Below are positions 51,896-60,353 of a stretch of DNA of 64,000 bases, piece after piece. Location: contig CAYNGH010000003.1 of the NCBI GenBank assembly GCA_964396845.1, positions 11,779 to 75,778 on the forward strand, written 5' to 3'. Each line of letters begins with the position of its first letter. Position 1 is the stretch's first letter. The DNA comes from CAYNGH01 sp964396845. GTDB lineage: Bacteria > Vulcanimicrobiota > JAJTBE01 > CAYNGH01. The position numbers and the translations under genes are program-made. Below the pieces are notes generated by a model, which worked only from the letters and a program-made list of their open reading frames with translations, had not been told where the DNA came from and searched no databases.

Positions 51896-53500
51896 TTGCA
51901 GAAGTTGGTCGAAAGGAGCGATTTTTCTGAAATTCGCCCGAACTTTTTACCTGCCCAGGCAATCCTTGAGGCTCAGCGGTGTCTTTACTGTTTTGACGCC
52001 CCATGCCGTGAAGGCTGTCCTGCCGGCATTGATATTCCTCATTTCATACAGGCGATCCGCACCCACAACCTGAAGCGGGCTGCCCGGATAATCAGCCGGG
52101 ACAACCCTCTGGGTTCAGTATGTGGAAGGGTCTGCCCCGTGGAAAGACTGTGCGAGGAAAAATGCACTGCCAGAAAAATCAACGGAAAATCTATCCAGAT
52201 ATCAATGCTTCAGCGATATGCCGTGGACAACGCCGACTACCGCCACCCCACAGCTACAGGCAACGGCCGTAAAGTGGCAGTGGTAGGCTCTGGCCCGGCA
52301 GGCCTCAGCTGTGCTGTAATCCTTGCCCGCAACGGTTATGAAGTCACTGTGTTTGAGTCCAAGAGCGTCGCCGGCGGAATGGTTGCCCTGGGAGTGCCCC
52401 AGTATCGGTGTCCTCACCAGGTAACCCAGGAAGAGATTCAAAGAATCGAATCAGAAGGGGTTGAAATCCGACTGTCCACCCCGGTGAATCAGGACATATC
52501 CCAGCTTTTCCAGTTGGGATACGAAGCGGTTTTTGTAGGCGTGGGGCTGACCCGTTCATACCGGCCCGACATGCCCGGCATGGAACTATCAGGAATATAT
52601 ATGGGCCTGGACTTCCTCAACCGCATCGGCACCGGAGATACCCCGCCGGTGGGCAAAAGGGTCGTGGTGGTAGGCGGAGGGGATACTGCTCTGGATTGCG
52701 CCCGTTCTGCCCTGCGTTTGGGAGCAGAAGAAGCCACCATCATGTACCGCCGTTCAATGATTGAACTGCCCGCGGACTCTGAAGAGATTCATCAGGCGCT
52801 GGAAGAAGGGATCATATTCCGCACCCTTACTAATCCCGTTGCCCTTCATGGCGATGAAAAGGGGATACTCCGGGCTGTGGAAGCTGTCAACATCAAGCTG
52901 GGATCCCCGGATGAATCGGGCCGGAGAAGCCCGGCAGAGATAAGAGGGTCCAATTTCCGCATCCCCTGCAATACAATCATTTTTGCCATCGGCACCGAGC
53001 CGTCCAATCTCTTGAAGAAACTGCTTCCTGACGTGGAGTATAAAAAAGACCGATTCCTGGTGGTTGATCCGGAAACCTGCATGACTTCCAGGGAAGGAGT
53101 GTTCGCCGGAGGAGATGTGGTGAACCAGGGAGCCACAGTGGTTGAAGCGGTAGCCGAAGGCAAAAAAGCCGCCCTTGGCATAATGGCATATCTTGAGGCA
53201 AAACCTGCAGAGGATAAAAGGGATCTGGCGGTGGAATCCCATGACCTGCCCGAGGAATCATCCCAGGAAATTGCCGACGGGACCGAGGACCTGTCCGAGG
53301 AATCATCTCCGGAGATTGAGGATCAGGAAGAGGACATCATCCTCCAGGAGGGGGAAAGCCATGATTCTGACGAGATTGACGCCGAGGAAATAAGAGAAGA
53401 GCTGAAGGAAAAATGGAAACAGAAACTCAGCGACAGGCAGGGCTCCACAGAAGAAGAAACAGACCCGGAGGAAGATCAGCCGGATTCTGAAGTGGAGTAA
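51896..53500 (+). CDS. preT: PreT-type NADPH oxidoreductase with acidic tail
   Basis: A 534-residue flavoprotein of the glutamate synthase small subunit/PreT family. Two N-terminal [4Fe-4S] sites (CLYCFDAPCREGCPAGID, CGRVCPVERLCEEKC) precede an FAD site (VVGSGPAGLSC) and an NAD(P)H site (GGGDTALDCARSALRLG). With PreA, next door, it would be the NADPH-oxidising half of dihydropyrimidine dehydrogenase or a similar reductase. The last 95 residues are an acidic extension (EESSQEIADGTEDLSEES, ESHDSDEIDAEE) with repeated EES(S/P) units, not known to me from the family. The start is a TTG with AGGAAG 7 nt upstream. Confidence 0.85.
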   Translation: MQKLVERSDFSEIRPNFLPAQAILEAQRCLYCFDAPCREGCPAGIDIPHFIQAIRTHNLKRAARIISRDNPLGSVCGRVCPVERLCEEKCTARKINGKSIQISMLQRYAVDNADYRHPTATGNGRKVAVVGSGPAGLSCAVILARNGYEVTVFESKSVAGGMVALGVPQYRCPHQVTQEEIQRIESEGVEIRLSTPVNQDISQLFQLGYEAVFVGVGLTRSYRPDMPGMELSGIYMGLDFLNRIGTGDTPPVGKRVVVVGGGDTALDCARSALRLGAEEATIMYRRSMIELPADSEEIHQALEEGIIFRTLTNPVALHGDEKGILRAVEAVNIKLGSPDESGRRSPAEIRGSNFRIPCNTIIFAIGTEPSNLLKKLLPDVEYKKDRFLVVDPETCMTSREGVFAGGDVVNQGATVVEAVAEGKKAALGIMAYLEAKPAEDKRDLAVESHDLPEESSQEIADGTEDLSEESSPEIEDQEEDIILQEGESHDSDEIDAEEIREELKEKWKQKLSDRQGSTEEETDPEEDQPDSEVE

Positions 53501-53581
53501 CCCGCCGGCTTCATCCATATTTCATATGACGCCGGGCACCAGTTCAAGGATATGCCCGGCACATCAGACAAGGAGGATACA

Positions 53582-54793
53582 ATGGGAGTCGATATAGGCA
53601 TAGAATATTGCGGTGTCAAATTTAAAAACCCTTTCCTGCTGGCGGCGGCTCCTCCCAGCGATAAGCCCGACATGGTCCGGCGCGCCTTCGAGGCAGGCTG
53701 GGGTGGTGCAGTCATCAAAACCCTCTCGGTGGAAACAGAACCGGTAAGCCTGTGCTATCCCATGATGAAGGGGATTTCCCACCGGGGCCAGCCTTTGATG
53801 GGTCTGGAGAATATTGACCTCATCTCGGAACACCACGTGGACGAGTGGCTTCCGGAGATAACAAAAATCAAGCAGGAGTTTCCCGACAACATACTTATCG
53901 CCAGTATAATGGGTTCAAAAAAAGAAGACTGGCAGGACCTGGTGACCCGCCTTGAGGATGCAGGCATCGACATGATCGAGTGCAGTTTTTCATGTCCCCA
54001 TGGAATGCCCGACCGGGGAATGGGAAGCACCGTGGGCCAGAACCCGGAGTTGACGGAACGCACTGCCCGCTGGGTCAAGGAAGCAGCCAAAAGGGTTCCG
54101 GTGATTATCAAGCTCACCCCCAATGTCACCGACATTACCGGCCCTGCAGAAGCAGTGAAAAAATCCGGAGCCGACTCGGTATGCGCCATCAACACTGTCA
54201 AGGGGCTCATCGGTTACAACCTGGATACCTGGTGTCCCTACCCCGAGGTTGACGGCAAATCCACCTACGGCGGATATTCTGGGCCTGCCATCAAACCCGT
54301 AGCATTAAAATGCGTGTCGGAGATCGTGTCAAAGGTTGGCATCCCGGTGACTGCCGTTGGGGGAATATGGGACTGGACCGACGCGGTGGAATTTTTCCTG
54401 TCCGGAGCGGAAACAGTTCAGCTTTGCACCTCGGTAATGGCCCAGGGATACCGTATCATCGACGATCTGTGCGAGGGCCTTGCCAATTATCTTGAAGAAA
54501 AAAACCTCTCCTGCCTGCGGGATCTCATCGGCAAGGGCCTTTCCAACATCCGCAGTCACGAGTCCCTTTCCCGGGATTACAAGGTCCATTCATACATTGA
54601 TCAGGATCTTTGCATCCGGTGCGATCTTTGTCATGTGGCCTGCCGGGACGGCGGTCACCAGGCCATTGAACGCCTTGAGGATCGCAAGGTTGTAACCGAT
54701 ACGGAAAAATGCGTCGGTTGCGGTTTCTGCCCCGCGGTATGTCCCGTGGGCGCTCTGTCCATGATCCCGGCGGATGCTTATCCCGAATCCTGA
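53582..54793 (+). CDS. preA: PreA-type dihydropyrimidine dehydrogenase subunit
   Basis: A 403-residue iron-sulfur flavoprotein. The dihydroorotate dehydrogenase-like barrel has NPFLLAAAPPS, then SFSCPHGMPDRGMG with the catalytic Cys, and AVGGIWDWTDAVEF. The C-terminal ferredoxin part has two clusters: CIRCDLCHVAC and CVGCGFCPAVC. AAGGAGG precedes the ATG by 6 nt. It follows preT by 81 bp, the usual order in bacteria. The pair reduces or oxidises pyrimidines. A true pyrimidine role is supported by the family only; some PreTA-like pairs act on other substrates. Confidence 0.9.
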   Translation: MGVDIGIEYCGVKFKNPFLLAAAPPSDKPDMVRRAFEAGWGGAVIKTLSVETEPVSLCYPMMKGISHRGQPLMGLENIDLISEHHVDEWLPEITKIKQEFPDNILIASIMGSKKEDWQDLVTRLEDAGIDMIECSFSCPHGMPDRGMGSTVGQNPELTERTARWVKEAAKRVPVIIKLTPNVTDITGPAEAVKKSGADSVCAINTVKGLIGYNLDTWCPYPEVDGKSTYGGYSGPAIKPVALKCVSEIVSKVGIPVTAVGGIWDWTDAVEFFLSGAETVQLCTSVMAQGYRIIDDLCEGLANYLEEKNLSCLRDLIGKGLSNIRSHESLSRDYKVHSYIDQDLCIRCDLCHVACRDGGHQAIERLEDRKVVTDTEKCVGCGFCPAVCPVGALSMIPADAYPES

Positions 54794-54795
54794 TT

Positions 54796-54836
54796 CTGGT
54801 TTATTAAACCAGTTTGAACAGGGCCTTTTGAGGCCC
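54796..54836. terminator. Two stem-loops between preA and the transketolase genes
   Basis: CTGGTTT-ATT-AAACCAG (54796-54812), followed by GGGCC...GGCCC (54821-54836). Neither has a long T run. Confidence 0.4.
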
Positions 54837-54865
54837 GTTATTATCAATAATAAAGGGGTTGAAAA

Positions 54866-55717
54866 ATGTTTTCCAAAGCGTACGTGGAAGCACTGGAAGA
54901 AAAGTGCAAAGAGATCAGAAAAGATATTCTGATGATGCTCCATGAGGCCAAATCGGGCCACTCGGGAGGTTCCCTCTCATCGGTGGAGGTCATGGCTGCC
55001 CTCTATTTTTACAAAATGAGGATCAATCCGGCCGATCCCAGGTGGGAAGGCAGGGATTACTTCATCTTGTCCAAGGGCCATGTCTGCCCCACCCTTTATT
55101 CGGTCATGTCCCATGCGGGCTTCTTTCCCAGAGAGGAACTCTCCACCCTGCGGAAGATGGGTTCCCGCCTGCAGGGACACCCCCACATGCACAAGCTCCC
55201 CGGCCTTGAGAATTCGTCAGGCTCACTGGGACAGGGACTTTCCATTGCCAACGGCATCGCCATGGCATTGAAGCTGGACAAAAAGCCCAACCGGGTTTAC
55301 TGCCTGATGGGGGACGGTGAGATCCAGGAAGGCCAGGTATGGGAAGCGGCTATGACCGCCGCTCATTACGGCCTTGACAATGTATGTGCCATCATCGATT
55401 ACAACAACCTGGAAATCGACGGTTTTGTTGAAGATGTCATGGGGATCCACCCCTTGGATGAAAAGTGGAAATCCTTCAACTGGCATGTGCACGAATGCGA
55501 CGGCAACGACATGGCGTCAGTGATGAAAGCCCTGGATCACGCCGCCCAGCTCAAGCGGAGGCCTTCGGTGATCATCGCCCATACCACCAAGGGGCGCGGG
55601 GTTTCCTTTATGGAGGACATCGACCTGTGGCATGGCAAGGTGCCCAATGCAGATCAGCTGGATCAGGCCATCAACCAGCTGGAAGGTGCCTGCAGTCTTT
55701 ACAAGTCCTGGAATTGA
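54866..55717 (+). CDS. Transketolase, N-terminal subunit
   Basis: A 283-residue protein equal to the thiamine-diphosphate-binding half of transketolase. GDGEIQEGQVWEAAMTAAHYGLDNVCAIIDYNN is the TPP-binding motif; HSGGSLSSVEVMAALYF and SKGHVCPTLYSVM are conserved. The enzyme moves two-carbon ketol units between sugar phosphates. AGGGG lies 7 nt before the ATG. The C-terminal half is the next gene, 25 bp away. Split transketolases are common in Clostridia, archaea and related anaerobes. Confidence 0.92.
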   Translation: MFSKAYVEALEEKCKEIRKDILMMLHEAKSGHSGGSLSSVEVMAALYFYKMRINPADPRWEGRDYFILSKGHVCPTLYSVMSHAGFFPREELSTLRKMGSRLQGHPHMHKLPGLENSSGSLGQGLSIANGIAMALKLDKKPNRVYCLMGDGEIQEGQVWEAAMTAAHYGLDNVCAIIDYNNLEIDGFVEDVMGIHPLDEKWKSFNWHVHECDGNDMASVMKALDHAAQLKRRPSVIIAHTTKGRGVSFMEDIDLWHGKVPNADQLDQAINQLEGACSLYKSWN

Positions 55718-55742
55718 GAAACAAGTTTAGGAGGATAATCCA

Positions 55743-56729
55743 ATGAGAATGGAAGAAAAAATGAAAGGCCGGAAGCTTGAGGCCACAAGGTTCGGCTTTG
55801 CAAGAGCCCTGGTGGAGCTGGGACAGAGAACAGAAAATGTGGTGGTAATGGACGCAGACCTGGCGAAATCCACCCTCACCAAGAATTTCCAGGATGTGTG
55901 TCCTCACCGCTTCTTTGATATGGGGATTGCTGAGCAGGATATGCTGTCCACCGCGGCGGGGCTGGCCCTGGCGGGGAAGATCCCCTTTGCCTGCACATAC
56001 GGCGTATTCGTGGCAGGCCGGGCCTGGGATCAGATCCGCACCACAATATGTTACGGCAACATCAATGTGAAAATCGGCGGAATGCACGGTGGCATATCGG
56101 TAGGCCCTGACGGCGCTACCCACCAGGCATTGGAAGAAATCGGCCTGATGCGGGTTCTGCCCAACATGACCATAATCAATCCCTGCGATACCATCGAGGC
56201 ATACAAGGCAACCAAAGCTGCAGCCCTGGAAGTCAACGGCCCCTGCTATCTCCGCTTTGGCCGGGAGGGAGTTCCCATCATCACCAATTCCGACGATCCC
56301 TTCACTGTAGGCAAGGCCAATGTGATGACCGACGGAGCCGATTGCGCCATCTTTGCCACGGGATTCATGGTGGGAGAAGCCCTGGACGCAGCCCGGGAAC
56401 TGGAAGAAGAAGACGGGATAAAATGCTCGGTAATCAACTTCCACACCATCAAGCCCCTGGATACAGAAACCCTGCTCACCTATGCGAAAAAGTGCGGGTG
56501 CGTGGTGACCGCGGAGGAACATCAAATGGCCACAGGCTTTGGTTCCGCAGTGGCTGAGGTCCTGTGTCAGGAATATCCCATCCCCATCCGAATGATTGGC
56601 GTAAAGGACCGCTTCGGCGAATCAGGACAGCCCTGGGAGCTTCTGGAGGAATTCGGCCTCACCTGGAAGGACATCAAGAGGGAAGTCAAAAAGGCTGTTT
56701 CCATGAAAAAACAGAAAATATCGGTGTAA
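55743..56729 (+). CDS. Transketolase, C-terminal subunit
   Basis: A 328-residue protein equal to the pyrimidine-binding and C-terminal domains of transketolase. It has VVMDADLAKST, DMGIAEQDMLSTAAGLALAGK, GGISVGPDGATHQALEEIG and EHQMATGFGSAVAEVL. AGGAGG precedes the ATG by 8 nt. With the gene before it, it forms the full enzyme. A good terminator follows, closing the unit. Confidence 0.92.
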   Translation: MRMEEKMKGRKLEATRFGFARALVELGQRTENVVVMDADLAKSTLTKNFQDVCPHRFFDMGIAEQDMLSTAAGLALAGKIPFACTYGVFVAGRAWDQIRTTICYGNINVKIGGMHGGISVGPDGATHQALEEIGLMRVLPNMTIINPCDTIEAYKATKAAALEVNGPCYLRFGREGVPIITNSDDPFTVGKANVMTDGADCAIFATGFMVGEALDAARELEEEDGIKCSVINFHTIKPLDTETLLTYAKKCGCVVTAEEHQMATGFGSAVAEVLCQEYPIPIRMIGVKDRFGESGQPWELLEEFGLTWKDIKREVKKAVSMKKQKISV

Positions 56730-56751
56730 TTACAACTGTTTATTAAACGAT

Positions 56752-56785
56752 AAATTCCCTGGCCTGAACCGGGGAATTTTTTTTT
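56752..56785 (+). terminator. Rho-independent terminator of the transketolase genes
   Basis: AAATTCCC (56752-56759) pairs with GGGGAATTT (56771-56779) around a small inner stem, followed by a T9 run. Confidence 0.85.
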
Positions 56786-57100
56786 GTGACAAGTCCCCCG
56801 GTTTATAGCCGGGATTGAACATATCGTTCTTTCCCGTTATCGGGCCGATTCAGGAATGTTCTTGATTTCAACTCTCGGTTTTGGATTCCCCCGAAACTCC
56901 TCTTAATAGCTTTATGTCACGCACTGCCAGGCATTTTAATGCTTGACAGTACTTTTCAGGTGATTATGGCCTTATAAGGGAAAATTTGCTCTTACCCACA
57001 TCTATACTCCTAAAGTTCTTTTTAGAGAGGTTCTCCAATAAAGGCAGACATCACAGTAAAAGTCGGCTTTATCTAAAGCCACCATCATAAAGTTCTTCTT

Positions 57101-57187
57101 TGGTGTTCTGTTAAGTAAAATAACCCAGTAGCTGTGCCGTCTGGATGGGGTTTCTCCTGCTGTCTTTCTCCTGCTCCGGGGAGGTTT
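57101..57187 (+). mobile_element. MITE-like repeat, copy C (truncated)
   Basis: Matches the first 85 bp of copy A, with a left terminal repeat that differs at one base (GTGTTCTGTTAAG at 57103-57115). It keeps the GCTGTGCCGTCTGGATGGGG block and the longer form of the pyrimidine tract missing in copy B. It then breaks off into a different hairpin. Confidence 0.75.
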
Positions 57188-57237
57188 TAAGGAAGTCTTT
57201 CATCCAAGAAAGCTTCCTCCTATAAAACCTCTCCCAA
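57176..57237. repeat. Long imperfect hairpin next to copy C
   Basis: GGGGAGGTTTTA pairs with TATAAAACCTCTCCC, and inside AGGAAG...CTTTC pairs with GAAAG...CTTCCT. The plan (G-rich, TTTT, G-rich arm, T/A stem) resembles the hairpin repeats at 2359 and 3361 but is diverged. Confidence 0.6.
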
Positions 57238-57260
57238 AAATCCCCTCATAGAAAGCTTTA

Positions 57261-57290
57261 AAATAAAAAAGCCCCATTGGCGGGGCTTTT
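57261..57290. terminator. Terminator of the potA-like gene, bidirectional
   Basis: GCCCC (57271-57275) pairs with GGGGC (57282-57286). T runs follow on both strands, so it also ends any transcript coming from the left. Confidence 0.88.
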
Positions 57291-57314
57291 TATCTGCCGG
57301 CGGAGTTTGTTCAG

Positions 57315-58409
57315 TCAGGTTTTCACCAGTCGCAGAGCATCGGGATTGCACTGCAGAAATATTTCCTGCCCCTCACAGAACACTGACTGGTCTTTCTCCC
57401 GGTGAGTAATATTCTGCTGGGCTGCGATGACATGAATGTTATTATTGAGGCGGACATCATAATGGGTGACATCTCCCAGGAACATCACATCGGTGATGCA
57501 TCCCCGGAGAAGGTTGTCGGTGATGTCCTCTCCGGTGTTGGTGAGCCACAGTCTTTCCGGGCGTATGGATACCTCCAGGTTTTCTCCGGAAGAGCAGGGG
57601 ACCCCGTTTTTCCGGGCCTTTAGTGTATTGTTGCCAAACTGCAGGTGGATGAAGTCCGAGTCCACTTCCAGCACCGACACTTTAAGAAGATTCGTAGCGC
57701 CGATAAAGTCCGCTACAAAGCGGGTCTTGGGGAATTCGTATATTTCGTAAGGCTTGCCCACCTGTTCGATATTTCCCTCATTCATCACTGCTATGCGGTC
57801 TGAAAGGGCCAGGGCTTCTTCCTGATCGTGGGTAACCAGTATGAATGTTATGTTCAGCTTTTCCTGAAGGCGTTTCAGCTCCACCTGCATGTTTTTTCTC
57901 AGCTTCTGATCCAGCGCTCCTAAGGGTTCATCCAACAGAAGAACTTCCGGCTCGTTGATGAGTGCTCTTGCCAGGGCTATCCTCTGTTGCTGACCGCCGG
58001 ACATCTCGGTTATGCGCCGGTTTTCATACCCCGGCAACTGCACCAGCTCCAGCATTTGAGAAACCCTGCTGCGGATGAGGTCCTTCGGGGAGTTTTTCTG
58101 GACCAGTCCAAAAGCCAGGTTGTTAAACACGTTCATATGGGGAAAAAGAGCGTAATTCTGGAAGACAGTATTGACCCGGCGTTTATATGGGGGTTTGCCG
58201 TTCATAATTTCGTCGGAGATGAACACTTCGCCGGAGGTGGGCTGTTCAAAACCGCCGATAAGCCGGAGGGTTGTAGTTTTACCGCAACCCGAGGGCCCTA
58301 AAAGAGAAAAGAACTCCCCTTTCATGATTGAAAGGTTAATTCCCTTCAGTGCGGTCAGGTCCCCATAGGACTTGACCAGGTTCTTTAACATGACCTGTTC
58401 CAATAGCAT
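57315..58409 (-). CDS. potA: Spermidine/putrescine-type ABC transporter ATPase
   Basis: About 364 residues. P-loop GPSGCGKTT, Q-loop FQNYALFPHM, signature MSGGQQQRIALARAL, Walker B LLLDEPLGALD and switch His in LVTHDQEEALALS. The C-terminal 130 residues form the TOBE domains (RPERLWLTN, CEGQEIFLQCNPDALRLV) typical of PotA. No permease or binding protein genes (potB, potC, potD) are next to it. The ATG at 58409 has GGCGG close by; a later ATG at 58388 (GGAACAGG) is another possible start. The substrate could be a polyamine, linking it to the decarboxylase at 10690, but sugar or iron ATPases of this class look alike. Confidence 0.85.
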   Translation of the reverse strand: MLLEQVMLKNLVKSYGDLTALKGINLSIMKGEFFSLLGPSGCGKTTTLRLIGGFEQPTSGEVFISDEIMNGKPPYKRRVNTVFQNYALFPHMNVFNNLAFGLVQKNSPKDLIRSRVSQMLELVQLPGYENRRITEMSGGQQQRIALARALINEPEVLLLDEPLGALDQKLRKNMQVELKRLQEKLNITFILVTHDQEEALALSDRIAVMNEGNIEQVGKPYEIYEFPKTRFVADFIGATNLLKVSVLEVDSDFIHLQFGNNTLKARKNGVPCSSGENLEVSIRPERLWLTNTGEDITDNLLRGCITDVMFLGDVTHYDVRLNNNIHVIAAQQNITHREKDQSVFCEGQEIFLQCNPDALRLVKT

Positions 58410-58680
58410 CACCCGCCTGCTGGATTTAATGTGCCGATATACATTGCAACCTCTCGCTTCCTTTCATGAAAACATGTTGTTGTTTGCGAGTAAACCTGCC
58501 CCGCTTCAAGGGACGAAAATGTAATAATTTGATTTGCCTTTATGGAGATAAATACTTTAACGGGGGAATTTTTTTCCCTCCATTTGCGCCGGAAATAATC
58601 AAAGATTTTTGTCGGCGGAGTCAAAAGGGGAAAGGCCTCCGGCATCGTAATTTTATATCATCAGCAAAAAGGAGATAACA

Positions 58681-60267
58681 ATGCGTTTTATGTTCACGGT
58701 GACGACCATAATGGCCCTGGCTCTTTTTTTGGTATTTCTGACTCCGGGTCAGGCCATAGCTACCACGGATTTTTCACGTGAAACAATCTACTTCATCATG
58801 GTGGATCGCTTCCGTGACGGGGATCCTTCAAACAATCCCACCGGTGATATATACTCCCCGGACCGGGAAGAATGGAAACTTTACTGGGGAGGGGATCTCC
58901 AGGGGATAATCGACAAGCTTGATTACATCAGAAACTTAGGCTTCACCGCCATATGGATTACCCCCATCATCGACAACACCGAGGATCTTTATCTTTATGG
59001 CGAAGATGGCGAAGAAAAAATCTCCGCATACCATGGCTACTGGGGCAGAGATTTTTTCCGGATCAACGAGTATTTCGGCACCATGGACAAATTCCGGGAG
59101 CTGGTCAGAGAAGCCCACAAGAGGGACATAAAGATTGTTTTTGATTATGTTCTGAATCACTCCAGCCCCGAGGGCCAGGGAAACCACGCAGCCATATACA
59201 AAGACGGAGTCTTCATCACCGATTACAACTTGGACAAGGAAGTTCCCGAAGAAAAACAATGGTATCACCATCACGGCTCCATCGATTTTCGCATCGACTG
59301 TGAAAGGGAATGGCAGGACAAAAACCTGTTTGATCTGTCGGATTTTCGAAGCGCCAACCCGGAAGTCAAAAAATATCTCTTTGATGCTGCCAGGATGTGG
59401 CTTGAGATGGGCATCGATTCCTTCCGCATTGATACTGTCCGTCACATTCCCGTGGACTTCGCCGCGGATTTTGCCCAGGCAATGAAAGAGGTAGCCCCGT
59501 CGGTATTCATATTCGGCGAATGGTCCATGGGGGGGCTGGATCAGCCGGGAGCGGTGGAATTTACAAAAGAAACGGACATCGAACTTATCGATTTCAGTTT
59601 CACATATCGCATTACCGATGTTCTTTGCCGGAACAAGTCCTTCAAGAAGATGGCGGACCTGATAGAACATGATTCCCAGGTGGAGAATCCCCACCTGATG
59701 GTCACCTGCATCGACAACCATGACATGCCCCGGTTCGTGTCAACGGCCATCGGCGAGGGTCTTGATGTTGACACCGCCCGGCGAAGAACCGAGCTGGCCA
59801 CATATATCATGATGACTTCCCGGGGAATCCCCTGTATATATTACGGCACCGAACGCTTTCTCCACGTGGGGAAGAAATCCAGCTGGGGTTTCGGCGGAGA
59901 ACCATATAACCGCCAGATGATGGAGTTTGACGGCGAAGGCTTTCCTCACTTTGAGAATTATATCAGGATTCTCTCCCGGTTGCGCCGGGATCTGCCTGCT
60001 GTTTCCCGGGGGAAACAGGTGACCCTGAAGGTGGCAGACAACCTGTGGGTTTATGAACGCCGGGAAGGTGAAAGCGTCATGATGGTTGCCGTCAACAAGG
60101 GAAAGAGCCGGAAGGTGAAGCTGGACAACTCCACCCTGCCCGACGGGACTTATGACAACAGCGCCTTATCCCACCTGAAGGTCATGGGGCCTTCAATTGC
60201 AGTGGAGCAGGGAAAGACCGCCTTCACTCTGGAGGAGAACGGCATGGGAATATGGGCCATCCGATAG
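58681..60267 (+). CDS. Secreted GH13 alpha-amylase-family enzyme
   Basis: A 528-residue glycoside hydrolase with a signal peptide (FTVTTIMALALFLVFLTPGQA). The catalytic residues are Asp251 (FRIDTVRH), Glu280 (FGEW) and Asp348 (IDNHD), in the four conserved regions of family GH13, with VFDYVLNH before them. The start of the mature part (IYFIMVDRFRDGDPSNNPTG) resembles cyclodextrin glucanotransferase and maltogenic types; a loop of Asp and Glu follows. There is no starch-binding domain; the C-terminal beta domain ends at 528. AAGGAG lies 6 nt before the ATG. It may degrade starch outside the cell; exact specificity is not clear. Confidence 0.9.
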   Translation: MRFMFTVTTIMALALFLVFLTPGQAIATTDFSRETIYFIMVDRFRDGDPSNNPTGDIYSPDREEWKLYWGGDLQGIIDKLDYIRNLGFTAIWITPIIDNTEDLYLYGEDGEEKISAYHGYWGRDFFRINEYFGTMDKFRELVREAHKRDIKIVFDYVLNHSSPEGQGNHAAIYKDGVFITDYNLDKEVPEEKQWYHHHGSIDFRIDCEREWQDKNLFDLSDFRSANPEVKKYLFDAARMWLEMGIDSFRIDTVRHIPVDFAADFAQAMKEVAPSVFIFGEWSMGGLDQPGAVEFTKETDIELIDFSFTYRITDVLCRNKSFKKMADLIEHDSQVENPHLMVTCIDNHDMPRFVSTAIGEGLDVDTARRRTELATYIMMTSRGIPCIYYGTERFLHVGKKSSWGFGGEPYNRQMMEFDGEGFPHFENYIRILSRLRRDLPAVSRGKQVTLKVADNLWVYERREGESVMMVAVNKGKSRKVKLDNSTLPDGTYDNSALSHLKVMGPSIAVEQGKTAFTLEENGMGIWAIR

Positions 60268-60353
60268 GATTCCGGCCCGGATGTGAACCCTGATACCGGT
60301 TATTATTACTGGCCCTGAAGCCTTGTGTTTAAATTTGTCTGTCTGCTGTCGCC

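Larger units (their letters stand above)
56786..57262. other. Intergenic region with repeat fragment and hairpins
   Basis: About 480 bp. A CCCGG-CCGGG stem lies at 56797-56813. Repeat copy C (57101-57187) continues directly into a long imperfect hairpin. No gene supported. Confidence 0.65.
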
